A DNA stretch of 64,000 nucleotides, from positions 4,214,001 through 4,278,000 of the forward strand of contig NZ_CP017886.1 in assembly GCF_001874645.1 (NCBI RefSeq). Reading direction: 5' to 3'. Position 1 is the stretch's first letter, and every line of letters starts with the position of its first letter. Of this stretch, positions 9,908-19,492 are shown one piece after another. The notes under the pieces were generated by a model, which ran no database searches, was not told the origin of the DNA, and worked only from the letters and a program-made list of their open reading frames with translations. A program made the translations under genes and the position numbers. Source of the DNA: Pseudomonas frederiksbergensis. Lineage in GTDB: Bacteria > Pseudomonadota > Gammaproteobacteria > Pseudomonadales > Pseudomonadaceae.

Positions 9908-9926
9908 CTGTACGAAATTCGTACAG
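9908..9926. promoter_or_regulatory. Perfect 19-base palindrome, possible operator
   Basis: CTGTACGAA-A-TTCGTACAG, two 9-base half-sites about one base. It does not fit the LexA spacing (CTG-N10-CAG). It lies about 290 bases upstream of the HIT gene. It looks like a dimeric-regulator site but the regulator is unknown. Confidence 0.4.
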
Positions 9927-10212
9927 TGAAAACCTCGAACTCAGGTCTACATCCGCTGGTAGGTCGTTGATTTTTTGACGAGGTGCAGGGGGGGGCTGGT
10001 GCTGAATTGGTGCGTCGAGAATGAAAGTGTTCATTGCTGGGGCGCTCGTGCGTTGAGCGTTTGTATCGGGTCGCCTGGCTCGGAGGCTGTGCGCCAGTTT
10101 TTTCGCAGTGATCCGTGTGGCGTTCGCGGGTATGCTGCTGTTATATACGGGCGATTAGCCTTCGGGGCTGGGCGCTAAACTGAGTCTCATGAAAAGTGCG
10201 GGAGTGCGCGCG

Positions 10213-10638
10213 GTGTTCGCCTTAGATCCACGACTTGAACAAGACACCCTGCCGATTGGGGATTTCCCTCTAAGTCGGTTGTTGCTGTCCAATGATTCGA
10301 ATTACCCCTGGTTCATCCTGGTGCCGCGTCGTGAGGATGTCAGCGAGTTGTTTCAACTGGATGTCGCCGACCAGCTGCAGTTGTGGCGGGAAACAACAGA
10401 GTTGGCCGAAACGCTCAAGGATTCGTTCGACGCCGACAAGTTGAATGTCGCGACCCTGGGGAATGTTGTCAGTCAGCTACACATGCATGTCATTGTGCGT
10501 AAGCGCGATGATGCCGCCTGGCCAGCCCCGGTTTGGGGCAAACACCCGGCCAAGCCTTACAGTGTCGACGAAGTGACCTTCATTCGTGAACGGCTGCGTT
10601 CGGTTTTAACCAATGACTTCACGTTTCTGGAGGGCTGA
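10213..10638 (+). CDS. HIT family protein
   Basis: A 141-residue histidine-triad hydrolase/transferase. I choose the GTG at 10213, which gives MFALDPRLEQDTLPIGDF and has a Shine-Dalgarno GGGAG eight bases upstream; an ATG at 10189 would add eight residues and has a weaker site. The active-site triad is HMHVIV (consensus H-x-H-x-H-x-x, here with the third position altered to Val-Ile-Val) preceded by NVVSQLH, so the reading is QLHMHVIVR. The preceding part carries NYPWFILVPRR. Family members act on nucleoside phosphoramidates or dinucleotides. It probably forms an operon with slyX, three bases downstream. Confidence 0.88.
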   Translation: MFALDPRLEQDTLPIGDFPLSRLLLSNDSNYPWFILVPRREDVSELFQLDVADQLQLWRETTELAETLKDSFDADKLNVATLGNVVSQLHMHVIVRKRDDAAWPAPVWGKHPAKPYSVDEVTFIRERLRSVLTNDFTFLEG

Positions 10639-10641
10639 ATC

Positions 10642-10848
10642 ATGAGCCTGGAAGAACGCGTTACCGAGCTGGAAAGTCGTCTGGCGTTTCAGGATGACGC
10701 TATTGAAGCGATGAATGATGTGCTGGTGACGCAGCAGCGAGTGGTCGAGCGCTTGCAGTTGCAAATGGCAGCGTTGCTCAAGCGCCAGGAAGAGATGGTT
10801 GGTCAGTTCGAGTCTTTCGAAGAAGAGGCTCCGCCGCCGCATTATTAA
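10642..10848 (+). CDS. slyX: SlyX family protein
   Basis: A 68-residue SlyX protein: an amphipathic coiled-coil ([21 protein letters not shown]...) ending in the conserved PPPHY tail. Function is unknown; the gene is widespread in gammaproteobacteria. It follows the HIT gene with a three-base gap and is followed by a strong terminator shared with the convergent cold-shock gene. Confidence 0.93.
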   Translation: MSLEERVTELESRLAFQDDAIEAMNDVLVTQQRVVERLQLQMAALLKRQEEMVGQFESFEEEAPPPHY

Positions 10849-10880
10849 GTGCTGGCCGAGGTAACTGATCGGCAGGCAAT

Positions 10881-10920
10881 AAAAAAACCGCGATGCAGCC
10901 AGGCTGCATCGCGGTTTTTT
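10881..10920. terminator. Bidirectional intrinsic terminator, slyX / cold-shock gene
   Basis: Long GC-rich stem AACCGCGATGCAGC with its complement, three-base loop, A7 on the left and T6 on the right, between two convergent genes. Confidence 0.95.
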
Positions 10921-10944
10921 GTTGCGCAGGGAGTGGTGCTGAAA

Positions 10945-11547
10945 TCAGCGGCGCGGCAAAGCGGCGATCACGTCTTCAGCTTGCAGGCCCTTGTCACGGT
11001 TCATGACAGAGAACTCCACGCGCTGGCCTTCGACCAGAACGCGGTGACCTTCACCACGGATTGCACGGAAGTGCACGAAAATATCGTCTCCGGAATCACG
11101 AGAAATGAAGCCGAAGCCTTTGGAGGTGTTGAACCACTTGACGGTGCCGGTATCACGATTGGTCATATCGTAATTTTGCGTAGCGGCGGCAGGAGAGGAT
11201 TTATAAAAGCTGATGGCCAGGTGCAGAAGTACGGCGATCAGGGCGACGATGAGGCTAAGCAGAACGGCTGGCTGACCACCAATGACCGGTATCGGTGCGA
11301 GGAGGGTCAGGGTTTGCAGGACAACGGCAAGCACCAGCAAGGCACTGACCAGATTTTGCAGTTGGTGACGTGGGCCTTTGTTCCAGTAAGGGATAACCGG
11401 AGCGAGGGTCAGGTTGAGCAAGCCGAAGAACGCCAGGTACAGCGCGTCAGGTTGTTGCAGGTAAGGTACGGCTTCGGCTCGCAAGCTAGGGATGAAGGAC
11501 AGCAGCAGAGCCACTGCGCCCGTTAGCAGGTGGACGATTTTCAACAT
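10945..11547 (-). CDS. Membrane-anchored cold-shock-domain protein
   Basis: A 200-residue protein with an unusual build. Residues 1-115 contain about four hydrophobic segments (near 5-23, 33-55, 64-84 and 93-114). Residues 127-195 are a cold-shock domain with both RNA-binding motifs: KGFGFI (RNP1) and DIFVHF (RNP2), after TGTVKWFN. Ordinary CspA proteins are about 70 residues and soluble; here the nucleic-acid-binding domain would be tethered to the inner membrane, facing the cytoplasm. Proteins of this type sit beside slyX in other pseudomonads. Function is not known. The hydrophobic part may regulate or localise the RNA-binding part; that is inference. Confidence 0.88.
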   Translation of the reverse strand: MLKIVHLLTGAVALLLSFIPSLRAEAVPYLQQPDALYLAFFGLLNLTLAPVIPYWNKGPRHQLQNLVSALLVLAVVLQTLTLLAPIPVIGGQPAVLLSLIVALIAVLLHLAISFYKSSPAAATQNYDMTNRDTGTVKWFNTSKGFGFISRDSGDDIFVHFRAIRGEGHRVLVEGQRVEFSVMNRDKGLQAEDVIAALPRR

Positions 11548-12194
11548 TTTGATTGACTCACGTTAAGACGGATCACAAGGAAGAGCTGATTGAGCACGGT
11601 TCGCTTCTGAACAATGGGAGGCGCTGGACACGTACCCGGCATCAGCCTATGCGCTGCACCCAGGGAAAAAGAGGCAGCGACACGCCTCTATTTAACAGCA
11701 AAGCCCTGGCCTTCTCAAATCAAGTGCAGACGGCGCGGAGGGGCGAGGGATCGACGGTTTGTGCTGTGCTCTCCGCAGGTGTCACCTGAAGGCTTGTTCT
11801 AGAGAGTCCGATCAGTTTTTTTGGCCTGCCGCCTTATGTTTGAAGAGCAAAATAATGAGTTGGCGTTAGCGGTGGATCTAATTGCCGAGTACCTGATGGT
11901 GCCCGGACGTCGCCGTCACTGCTTCTCCCGTCTTTGAGGCGAAAGGCTCCTTTGATGGGGCGATGTCCGAACCTTTTTCGGCTTCTTTCGCTCTGCGGTT
12001 TTGAATTTTCCTGCGCTGAAATTCTGCTTTATAGACAGATGTAGGACCGTGTTAACGGTCTCCCTGCAGTTGTTGGCTTGTCCTACGTTGATGGTCATAA
12101 AGTCATCTGGATAATCACTGTCCGCTTGCGTTTCTATAAGGAAATAGAGGGTTTCTCTAATTGAAATCAAGTATGACAAAGGAGTGTCAGCGGT
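11548..12194. other. Non-coding stretch holding a dps relic
   Basis: Between the membrane cold-shock gene and the ribbon-helix-helix gene. The only recognisable item is the dps fragment at 11815-11910. The part from about 11950 to 12190 is AT-rich and carries no plus-strand gene; an open frame on the minus strand across 11916-12509 has no recognisable family and overlaps the plus-strand ribbon-helix-helix gene, so it is not called. Confidence 0.6.
11815..11937 (+). pseudogene. dps: Dps (DNA-protection ferritin-like) remnant
   Basis: The frame containing the ATG at 11836 reads LMFEEQNNELALAVDLIAEY, an unmistakable match to the ferroxidase/dimer-interface helix region of Dps (family pattern LMFE.QY.ELA.AVD.IAER). 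Upstream the same frame has a degraded F..xxLMFE, and downstream the similarity stops after about 25 residues, with a stop at 11935. A complete Dps is about 156 residues. In P. aeruginosa and P. putida, as I recall, a full dps gene occupies this very position between csp and aspS. I read this as the relic of a deleted dps. The alternative, a 33-residue functional peptide, is less likely. Confidence 0.7.
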
Positions 12195-12542
12195 ATGAAT
12201 CGAGGAATAGGGCAAGGGATAAACGACGTCGCCGGGTTTCAAGGTGTCAAGCAAGAAGCAAGGAGAGATCCTTTTGTTCGGGAGTTTGATATGGGGTTGG
12301 CGCAGCCATTGTCCCGATCGGTGCGTTTGAATGGGTTTGCCACCTGTTTGCGTCTTGAACAGGTCTATTGGGACATTCTGACCAGGATGGCGAAAATCAA
12401 TTGTTGCTCGGTGAGTGCGTTGCTTTCCTACGTTGATAGAGAGGTGCACCTGCGTCATGGCGGGGTAAAGAATTTCAGCGGGCTGGTCCGGGTGGTGTGT
12501 GTTGTACACAGTTTGAATGAGGACGCCTGTAGCGTTGAATGA
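12195..12542 (+). CDS. Ribbon-helix-helix (RHH_4-type) domain protein
   Basis: A 115-residue protein whose residues about 41-107 match the RHH_4 / AstR-like ribbon-helix-helix pattern: RSVRLNGFATCLRLEQVYWD, then an SVSALLSYVDRE helix and a LRVV-type C-terminal strand (SGLVRVVCVVHSL). Such small dimeric DNA-binding proteins are common in pseudomonads, usually of unknown target. The start is uncertain: the ATG at 12195 has GGAG ten bases upstream, and an internal ATG at 12291 has GGAG six bases upstream and would give an 83-residue protein, nearer the usual length. It stands alone between the dps relic and the zinc-ribbon gene, in DNA more AT-rich than the housekeeping genes, consistent with later acquisition. 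Confidence 0.7.
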   Translation: MNRGIGQGINDVAGFQGVKQEARRDPFVREFDMGLAQPLSRSVRLNGFATCLRLEQVYWDILTRMAKINCCSVSALLSYVDREVHLRHGGVKNFSGLVRVVCVVHSLNEDACSVE

Positions 12543-12722
12543 CGTGCCGCTACGTGATGGGAACGGCTCGGTTGGTCAGGCGTCGTGTCGTCGGCGGATC
12601 CGGATGAGCGTGCGCCTGTGCAGTGTTACGGCTGCACAGGCTCGATTTAATGGATATAATCCCGCCCTTTGCCGCGAAACCCAACGTTTGCGCGGTAATA
12701 ATCTGATTGCCGAGACAACCCC

Positions 12723-12944
12723 ATGCCGATGTACGACTATCAATGTGCTTCCTGTGGTCATCAGTTGGAAGCCATTCAGAAGATCAGCGCAGCACCGTTG
12801 GTCGACTGCCCTGCCTGCCAGGCACCCGAACTGAAAAAGATGCTGTCCATGCCAGGTTTCCGCCTCAGCGGCACCGGCTGGTACGAGACTGATTTCAAAA
12901 CCGGTTCGAAGAAGAATCTGGCCGGCGGCGACAAAGCTGACTAA
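12723..12944 (+). CDS. FmdB/CxxC-CxxC zinc-ribbon family protein
   Basis: A 73-residue putative regulatory protein of the FmdB family. Two zinc knuckles are visible, CASCG (residues 8-12) and CPAC (27-30), in the frame MPMYDYQC...DCPACQAPELKKMLS. The C-terminal part (GTGWYETDFKT) is also typical. The gene lies just upstream of aspS as in other Pseudomonas, about 110 bases before its start. Function is unknown; zinc binding is inferred from the four Cys. Confidence 0.92.
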   Translation: MPMYDYQCASCGHQLEAIQKISAAPLVDCPACQAPELKKMLSMPGFRLSGTGWYETDFKTGSKKNLAGGDKAD

Positions 12945-13052
12945 GTTGAACGACACGCGCGAGTTCTTGCATCATCAGGCGCCTTATTCAAGTGCGGTGG
13001 TGCGGCAAGGCCTCCAAACGAATTTCGAATTACGAGAAGTGAAACCACTACC

Positions 13053-14828
13053 ATGATGCGCAGCCATTATTGCGGCCAACTGAACGAAAGCCTGGAAGGT
13101 CAGGAAGTTACCCTTTGCGGATGGGTCCACCGTCGTCGTGACCACGGCGGGGTGATTTTCCTCGATATCCGTGATCGTGAAGGTCTGGCCCAGGTGGTGT
13201 TCGATCCGGATCGCGCCGAAACCTTCGCTGCCGCCGACCGTGTGCGCAGCGAATACGTGGTCAAGATCACCGGTAAGGTGCGTCTGCGTCCAGCCGGCGC
13301 CGGTAATGCCAACATGACGTCGGGCATGATCGAAGTGCTGGGCTACGAGCTGGAAGTATTGAACGAAGCGGAAACCCCGCCGTTCCCGCTCAACGAGTTC
13401 TCCGACGTTGGCGAAGAAACCCGTCTGCGTTATCGCTTCATCGATCTGCGTCGTCCGGAAATGCTCGAGAAGCTGCGTCTGCGTTCGCGCATGACCACCA
13501 GCATCCGTCGCTACCTGGACGAGAACGGTTTCCTCGACGTCGAAACGCCAATCCTGACCCGTGCGACCCCGGAAGGTGCGCGTGACTATCTGGTGCCGAG
13601 CCGTACTCACGCCGGTTCGTTCTTCGCTTTGCCGCAATCGCCACAGCTGTTCAAACAGCTGCTGATGGTCGCCGGCTTCGATCGTTACTACCAGATCGCC
13701 AAGTGCTTCCGTGACGAAGACCTGCGTGCCGACCGTCAGCCGGAATTCACCCAGATCGACATCGAAACCAGCTTCCTCAACGAAGCCGAGATCATGGGCC
13801 TGACCGAAGGCATGATCCGCAACCTGTTCAAGGAAGTGCTGGGTCTGGAATTCGGTGAATTCCCGCACATGACCTGGGACGAGGCCATGCGTCGTTACGG
13901 TTCCGACAAGCCGGACCTGCGTAACCCGCTGGAACTGGTTGACGTTGCCGACCAGCTCAAGGAAGTCGACTTCAAGGTGTTCAGTGGCCCGGCCAACGAC
14001 CCGAAAAGCCGTATCGCCGCTCTGCGCGTTCCTGGCGGGGCGAGCATGCCACGCAGCAAGATCGACGACTACACCAAGTTCGTCGGCATCTACGGTGCCA
14101 AGGGCCTGGCGTACATCAAGGTCAACGAGCGCGCCAAAGGCGTTGAAGGCTTGCAGTCGCCTATCGTCAAGAACATCCCTGAAGCCAACCTCAATGTGAT
14201 CCTCGATCGCGTTGGTGCAGTTGATGGCGACATCGTGTTCTTCGGTGCCGACAAGGCCAAGATTGTCAGCGAAGCGCTGGGCGCACTGCGGATCAAGGTC
14301 GGTCACGACCTGAACCTGCTGACCTGCGAGTGGGCACCGATGTGGGTGGTCGACTTCCCGATGTTCGAAGAGAACGACGACGGCAGCTTCACCGCCTTGC
14401 ACCACCCGTTCACCGCGCCGAAGTGCACACCAGAAGAGCTCGAAGCCAACCCGGCGACCGCGCTGTCCCGCGCTTATGACATGGTACTGAACGGCACCGA
14501 GCTGGGTGGCGGTTCGATCCGTATCCACCGCAAGGAAATGCAGCAATCGGTCTTCCGTCTGCTGGGTATCAGCGAAGCGGAACAGGAAGAGAAATTCGGC
14601 TTCCTGCTCGACGCCCTGAAATATGGCGCGCCGCCGCACGGTGGCCTGGCTTTCGGCCTCGACCGTCTGGTGATGCTGATGACCGGCGCCCAGTCGATCC
14701 GTGAAGTGATCGCCTTCCCGAAAACCCAGAGCGCTGCCTGCGTCATGACCCAGGCGCCTGGTCTGGTCGACGCCAAGGCACTGCGCGAGCTGCACATTCG
14801 TCTGCGCGAACAGCCTAAGGCTGAGTAA
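13053..14828 (+). CDS. aspS: Aspartyl-tRNA synthetase
   Basis: A 591-residue class II synthetase that charges tRNA-Asp. Domain order: N-terminal OB anticodon-binding domain (about 1-110, [23 protein letters not shown]); class II motif 1; motif 2 ([19 protein letters not shown]); the bacterial GAD insertion (about 300-410); motif 3 ([13 protein letters not shown]). Length equals that of other bacterial AspRS. Pseudomonas AspRS is known to be non-discriminating, also charging tRNA-Asn for GatCAB; His31 in RRRDHGG agrees with the residue reported for such enzymes, as I recall. Two consecutive ATG codons start the frame, so either could be used. Confidence 0.97.
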   Translation: MMRSHYCGQLNESLEGQEVTLCGWVHRRRDHGGVIFLDIRDREGLAQVVFDPDRAETFAAADRVRSEYVVKITGKVRLRPAGAGNANMTSGMIEVLGYELEVLNEAETPPFPLNEFSDVGEETRLRYRFIDLRRPEMLEKLRLRSRMTTSIRRYLDENGFLDVETPILTRATPEGARDYLVPSRTHAGSFFALPQSPQLFKQLLMVAGFDRYYQIAKCFRDEDLRADRQPEFTQIDIETSFLNEAEIMGLTEGMIRNLFKEVLGLEFGEFPHMTWDEAMRRYGSDKPDLRNPLELVDVADQLKEVDFKVFSGPANDPKSRIAALRVPGGASMPRSKIDDYTKFVGIYGAKGLAYIKVNERAKGVEGLQSPIVKNIPEANLNVILDRVGAVDGDIVFFGADKAKIVSEALGALRIKVGHDLNLLTCEWAPMWVVDFPMFEENDDGSFTALHHPFTAPKCTPEELEANPATALSRAYDMVLNGTELGGGSIRIHRKEMQQSVFRLLGISEAEQEEKFGFLLDALKYGAPPHGGLAFGLDRLVMLMTGAQSIREVIAFPKTQSAACVMTQAPGLVDAKALRELHIRLREQPKAE

Positions 14829-14885
14829 GACTGAGCACCCTGGCACATCGATCGATGCGCCAGGGTGTCAAATCCAGATTGTGTT

Positions 14886-14921
14886 GCCCGCTCGCCTTCA
14901 TGGGCGTGCGGGCATTGTTTT
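14886..14921 (+). terminator. Intrinsic terminator after aspS
   Basis: GCCCGC-T-CGCC / GGCG-T-GCGGGC stem (14886-14913) with one T-T mismatch, followed by ATTGTTTT. A second hairpin without a T-tract (CACCCTGGC/GCCAGGGTG) lies just before it at about 14837-14867. Confidence 0.75.
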
Positions 14922-14945
14922 AAAGAGAATTGTTTTAAAGAGAAT
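14916..14945 (+). repeat. Perfect 15-base tandem duplication in the yebC leader
   Basis: TGTTTTAAAGAGAAT occurs twice head-to-tail (14916-14930 and 14931-14945), ending 14 bases before the yebC ATG. The first copy overlaps the T-tract of the aspS terminator; the second adjoins the yebC ribosome-binding region. Confidence 0.9.
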
Positions 14946-14959
14946 TCGGAGCGAGTGTA

Positions 14960-15706
<747 letters not shown>

Positions 15707-15713
15707 TTTATTC

Positions 15714-15827
15714 AAGATCGCAGTCGTCGGCGGCTCCTACGGTTTACGCTGTACAGGTAGGCGCTGGCGAAGCCTGCGATCTTTTGATTTTCAGAGAAAA
15801 AGATCGCAGCCTCCGGCAGCTCCTACA
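15714..15827. repeat. REP cluster between yebC and ruvC
   Basis: Three degenerate REP units: AAGATCGCAGTCGTCGG...CTCCTAC (15714-15740), an inverted unit GTAGGCGCTGG...GCCTGCGATCTTTT (about 15757-15785), and AAGATCGCAGCCTCCGG...CTCCTAC (15800-15826). The alternating orientation resembles a REP doublet plus a singlet. Confidence 0.8.
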
Positions 15828-15873
15828 CCGTTACCGTCAGGCGCAGGCCTCACTCTCTAAACCCGCAGGCGTT

Positions 15874-16398
15874 ATGACTTTAATTCTTGGTATCGACCCC
15901 GGTTCGCGCATTACCGGTTACGGCGTGGTACGCGATACCGGCCGTGGCTGTGTGTACGTGGCCTCGGGCTGTATTCGTACCGGCAGCGGCGAGTTGCATG
16001 AGCGGCTGCAAATTGTTTACCGCGGTGTGCGTGAAGTCATCCAGACCTATGGCCCGGTCACCATGGGAATCGAAAAGGTCTTTATGGCTCGCAACGCCGA
16101 CTCGGCCCTGAAGCTGGGCCAGGCTCGCGGCGCCGCCATCGTCGCCGGTGCCGAAGAAAACCTGGAAATCGCCGAATACACCGCCACCCAGGTCAAGCAA
16201 GCAGTGACGGGGACGGGCGCTGCGAACAAAGAGCAGGTGCAGATGATGGTCATGCACATGCTGAAACTGACGAGCAAACCGCAAATCGATGCCTCGGACG
16301 CCCTGGCAATCGCCATTTGTCATGCTCACACCCGTTCCAGCCTGTTGCCTCATGGCTTGGGGACGGCTCGCAGTCGCGGCGGTCGCCTTCGCCTCTGA
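15874..16398 (+). CDS. ruvC: Holliday junction endonuclease RuvC
   Basis: A 174-residue resolvase that cuts Holliday junctions with RuvAB. The start is the ATG at 15874 ([12 protein letters not shown]), which places the catalytic Asp at residue 8 as in the family; the open frame extends upstream through REP sequence and is not coding there. Other acidic active-site residues are in [11 protein letters not shown] and [10 protein letters not shown] near the C-terminus. Followed by ruvA and ruvB. Confidence 0.96.
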   Translation: MTLILGIDPGSRITGYGVVRDTGRGCVYVASGCIRTGSGELHERLQIVYRGVREVIQTYGPVTMGIEKVFMARNADSALKLGQARGAAIVAGAEENLEIAEYTATQVKQAVTGTGAANKEQVQMMVMHMLKLTSKPQIDASDALAIAICHAHTRSSLLPHGLGTARSRGGRLRL

Positions 16399-16516
16399 TC
16401 TGATAGCATCAGCCCACTCATTTTGTCCGTTGAGCGTTTTGCGCCTGTTTTGTCGGCAGCCACGCTCACTTTGGTACTCGTCAGCCAGCTCTGGCCAACG
16501 CTTAAGGATTTGAAAC

Positions 16517-17125
16517 GTGATTGGACGTTTGCGCGGCACTTTGGCTGAGAAACAGCCGCCGCACCTGATTCTGGATGTAAATGGCCTGGGCTATGAGCTG
16601 GAAGTGCCGATGACCACGCTTTATCGACTGCCGTCGGTCGGAGAGCCGATTACCTTGCACACCCATTTGGTTGTGCGTGAAGACGCCCAGTTGCTCTACG
16701 GTTTCATTGGCAAGCGTGATCGCGATTTTTTCCGTGAGCTGATTCGCCTCAATGGCGTGGGCCCCAAGCTGGCGCTGGCGTTGATGTCCAGCCTTGAAGT
16801 CGATGAGCTGGTGCGTTGCGTGCAAGCGCAGGACACGTCGGCGCTGACCAAGGTGCCGGGCGTCGGCAAGAAGACTGCCGAGCGTTTGCTGGTAGAGCTC
16901 AAGGATCGATTCAAGGCCTGGGAGGTCGTACCCAGCATGTTCGCACTGGTGCCTAATCAGCCAGATGCGCCAATGCCGGTGGTCACCGCCGAAAATGACG
17001 CGGTGAGTGCGCTGATTTCCTTGGGCTACAAGCCGCAAGAGGCCAGCAAGGCGATTTCTGCCATCAAGGAGAAAGGTTTGAGCAGTGAAGACCTGATCCG
17101 TCGCGCCCTGAAGGGAATGATTTAA
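16517..17125 (+). CDS. ruvA: Holliday junction DNA helicase subunit RuvA
   Basis: A 202-residue junction-recognition subunit with a GTG start ([21 protein letters not shown]...). Domain I is an OB fold (1-65); domain II has two helix-hairpin-helix motifs ([13 protein letters not shown] and [13 protein letters not shown]); domain III (about 150-202) is the RuvB-binding UBA-like part ([16 protein letters not shown]). Its stop codon is immediately followed by the ruvB GTG start, so the two are translationally coupled. Confidence 0.97.
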   Translation: MIGRLRGTLAEKQPPHLILDVNGLGYELEVPMTTLYRLPSVGEPITLHTHLVVREDAQLLYGFIGKRDRDFFRELIRLNGVGPKLALALMSSLEVDELVRCVQAQDTSALTKVPGVGKKTAERLLVELKDRFKAWEVVPSMFALVPNQPDAPMPVVTAENDAVSALISLGYKPQEASKAISAIKEKGLSSEDLIRRALKGMI

Positions 17126-18187
17126 GTGATTGAAGCAGATCGTCTGATCGCCGCCACGGGTGGCCCCCGTGACCGCGAAGAAGTCCAGGATCGCGCGATT
17201 CGTCCCGTCAGCCTGGCTGATTACATCGGTCAGCCGACCGTCCGTGAGCAGATGGAATTGTTCATCCAGGCTGCCCGTGGGCGCAACGAGTCCCTCGATC
17301 ACACGCTGATCTTCGGTCCGCCGGGCCTGGGTAAAACCACCTTGGCCAACATCATTGCCCAGGAAATGGGTGTGTCGATCAAAAGCACCTCGGGACCGGT
17401 CCTTGAGCGTCCGGGTGATCTGGCGGCGCTGCTGACCAACCTCGAACCTCATGATGTGCTGTTCATCGATGAAATCCATCGGTTGTCACCGATTGTCGAA
17501 GAAGTGCTGTACCCGGCCATGGAAGATTTCCAGCTCGACATCATGATCGGTGAGGGGCCGGCGGCGCGTTCGATCAAGCTCGACCTGCCACCTTTCACCC
17601 TGGTCGGTGCTACCACCCGCGCCGGGATGCTGACCAATCCGTTGCGTGACCGTTTCGGTATCGTTCAGCGTCTGGAGTTCTATAACACGGCGGATCTGGC
17701 GACCATCGTCAGTCGCTCGGCGAACATCCTCGGCTTGCCGCTGGACCCGGAGGGCGCCTTTGAAATCGCCCGTCGGGCCCGTGGTACGCCGCGTATTGCC
17801 AACCGCTTGTTGCGTCGGGTACGCGATTTTGCCGAAGTCCGGGCCAAGGGGCATATCACTAAGCCGATTGCCGATCTGGCGCTGAACCTGCTGGACGTCG
17901 ATGAGCGTGGCTTCGATCACCAGGACCGGCGTCTGCTGTTGACCATGATCGAGAAGTTCGATGGCGGCCCAGTCGGGGTGGACAGTCTCGCGGCGGCGAT
18001 CAGCGAAGAGCGGCACACCATCGAGGACGTGTTGGAGCCCTATCTGATTCAGCAGGGCTATATCATGCGGACCCCGCGTGGACGGGTCGTGACCCGGCAT
18101 GCGTACTTGCATTTCGGTTTGAATATCCCGTCACGGTTGGGTGAAATGCCCGTGCCAGACGAGTTTCTTGACGCAGTAGACGAATGA
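17126..18187 (+). CDS. ruvB: Holliday junction branch-migration ATPase RuvB
   Basis: A 353-residue AAA+ motor of the RuvAB complex. GTG start adjoining the ruvA stop. Walker A is GPPGLGKTT, Walker B is LFIDEIHRL, sensor 1 is GATTRAG and the arginine-finger region [11 protein letters not shown] follows; the C-terminal winged helix ends with [13 protein letters not shown]. Length is normal for the family. Confidence 0.97.
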   Translation: MIEADRLIAATGGPRDREEVQDRAIRPVSLADYIGQPTVREQMELFIQAARGRNESLDHTLIFGPPGLGKTTLANIIAQEMGVSIKSTSGPVLERPGDLAALLTNLEPHDVLFIDEIHRLSPIVEEVLYPAMEDFQLDIMIGEGPAARSIKLDLPPFTLVGATTRAGMLTNPLRDRFGIVQRLEFYNTADLATIVSRSANILGLPLDPEGAFEIARRARGTPRIANRLLRRVRDFAEVRAKGHITKPIADLALNLLDVDERGFDHQDRRLLLTMIEKFDGGPVGVDSLAAAISEERHTIEDVLEPYLIQQGYIMRTPRGRVVTRHAYLHFGLNIPSRLGEMPVPDEFLDAVDE

Positions 18188-18325
18188 CGACCTCTGTGTG
18201 CTGATTTATTTCGGCTTTGTGTGGTCCTAGGGGACTGCGATTGCCGATCTTTCGCACGAAAGTCGTTCAAGAGTGAAAAACAGTTGCCTGGCTGGATTGG
18301 CAACCCGAGGAGTAAGCACTAGAGT

Positions 18326-18793
18326 ATGCGCGCGCAAAACGGGCTAGAGCCGTTCGCACATCGTTGTCGCGTTTATTACGAGGACACCGATGCCGGCGGC
18401 ATCGTGTATTACGTTAATTACCTTAAGTTTATGGAGCGGGCTCGAACCGAGCGGCTACGAGAACTGGGCTTTGCCCAATCTGCGCTTGCCGGGGAGGACC
18501 TGTTGTTCGTCGTGCATTCCAGCGAAGCGCGTTATCACGCGCCGGCGCGACTGGACGACGAGCTTCTGGTAAGTGCAGAAGTTATCGAATTGAACCGCGT
18601 CAGCCTGCGCTTTAAACAGCAGGTCAGGCGAGCCGCGGATAATGCACTGCTCTGTGAAGGGCAGTTTTTGGTGGCCTGTGTGCGCACCCATAGTTTGAAA
18701 CCCCGGGCCATTCCCGAAGCTCTACGTGCGGCCTTTGCCGACGTGAGCGGCGCGGGTACACACTCAGAGCAGGAGATAAAGCGTGGAAGCTAA
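18326..18793 (+). CDS. ybgC: Tol-Pal-associated acyl-CoA thioesterase YbgC
   Basis: A 155-residue hotdog-fold thioesterase, first gene of the tol-pal operon. The catalytic motif is [26 protein letters not shown] (Asp in EDTDAGG, with Tyr/Asn of the active site). YbgC hydrolyses short or long acyl-CoAs and has been linked to phospholipid metabolism at the inner membrane. Its 3' end overlaps the tolQ start by 11 bases. Confidence 0.95.
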   Translation: MRAQNGLEPFAHRCRVYYEDTDAGGIVYYVNYLKFMERARTERLRELGFAQSALAGEDLLFVVHSSEARYHAPARLDDELLVSAEVIELNRVSLRFKQQVRRAADNALLCEGQFLVACVRTHSLKPRAIPEALRAAFADVSGAGTHSEQEIKRGS

Positions 18794-19478
18794 CGTCGTC
18801 GACCATACCTCCATGTGGAGCCTGGTCAGCAATGCCAGCGTTGTGGTGCAGTTGGTAATGCTGATCCTGGTAGCCGCATCGGTGACCTCGTGGATTATGA
18901 TTTTTCAGCGCAGCAACCTGCTGCGCGCCGGTCGCCGTGCCCTGGAGAGCTTTGAAGAGCGCTTCTGGTCGGGTATCGACCTGTCCAAACTCTACCGCCA
19001 GGCCGGTAGCAATCCGGACCCGGATTCCGGCGTAGAGCAGATCTTCCGTGCAGGTTTCAAGGAATTCTCCCGTCTGCGTCAGCAGCCAGGCGTCGATCCG
19101 GAAGCGGTCATGGAAGGTGTGGCGCGCGCCATGCGCGTGGCCATTTCCCGCGAAGAAGAAAAGCTTGAGCAGAGCCTGCCGTTCCTTGCCACCGTCGGTT
19201 CCGTCAGCCCGTACATCGGTCTGTTCGGTACGGTCTGGGGCATCATGAACTCCTTCCGTGGTCTGGCGGCTGCCCAGCAAGCGACTCTGGCCACCGTGGC
19301 GCCAGGTATCGCCGAAGCACTGGTCGCGACTGCTATCGGTCTGTTCGCAGCCATTCCGGCGGTAATCGCTTACAACCGTTTCGCCGCTCGCAGCGAAACC
19401 TTGCTCGGCCGTTACTACACCTTCGCCGATGAGTTCCAGGCGATCCTGCACCGCAAAGTGCACACCAGCGAAGAATAA
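18783..19478 (+). CDS. tolQ: Tol-Pal system protein TolQ
   Basis: A 231-residue inner-membrane protein, paralogue of ExbB/MotA; with TolR it uses the proton gradient to energise TolA during cell division and outer-membrane constriction. The start is a GTG at 18783 inside the end of ybgC. Three membrane helices: near residues 17-37, then the conserved pair around 130-160 ([23 protein letters not shown]) and 170-200 ([20 protein letters not shown]). Confidence 0.96.
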   Translation: MEANVVDHTSMWSLVSNASVVVQLVMLILVAASVTSWIMIFQRSNLLRAGRRALESFEERFWSGIDLSKLYRQAGSNPDPDSGVEQIFRAGFKEFSRLRQQPGVDPEAVMEGVARAMRVAISREEEKLEQSLPFLATVGSVSPYIGLFGTVWGIMNSFRGLAAAQQATLATVAPGIAEALVATAIGLFAAIPAVIAYNRFAARSETLLGRYYTFADEFQAILHRKVHTSEE

Positions 19479-19492
19479 GCAGGTAATTCCCA

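Larger units (their letters stand above)
9283..10212. other. Gene-poor 0.9-kb stretch between porin and HIT genes
   Basis: No convincing coding sequence. It holds the porin 5' leader (Shine-Dalgarno AAAGGAG before its ATG), an orphan intrinsic terminator at 9659-9686, a 19-base palindrome at 9908-9926 and a run of eight G at 9988-9995. Open frames of 80-100 codons exist on both strands (for example 9410-9658 and 9732-10034 on the minus strand) but show no recognisable domain, and one plus-strand frame runs straight through the terminator hairpin. It is more AT-rich than its surroundings. A small RNA is possible. Confidence 0.6.

Noticed and set aside
9908..9926. LexA box
   Set aside because: CTG and CAG are 13 bases apart, not ten.
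9732..10034. Minus-strand frame of 100 codons
   Set aside because: No family match; it spans the palindrome and the poly-G run, typical of non-coding DNA.
11916..12509. Minus-strand frame of 197 codons in the AT-richer region
   Set aside because: No recognisable family, and it overlaps most of the ribbon-helix-helix gene on the other strand, which does match a family.
12984..14846. Long minus-strand frame across aspS
   Set aside because: Shadow of aspS; composition is non-protein-like and no ribosome site precedes it.
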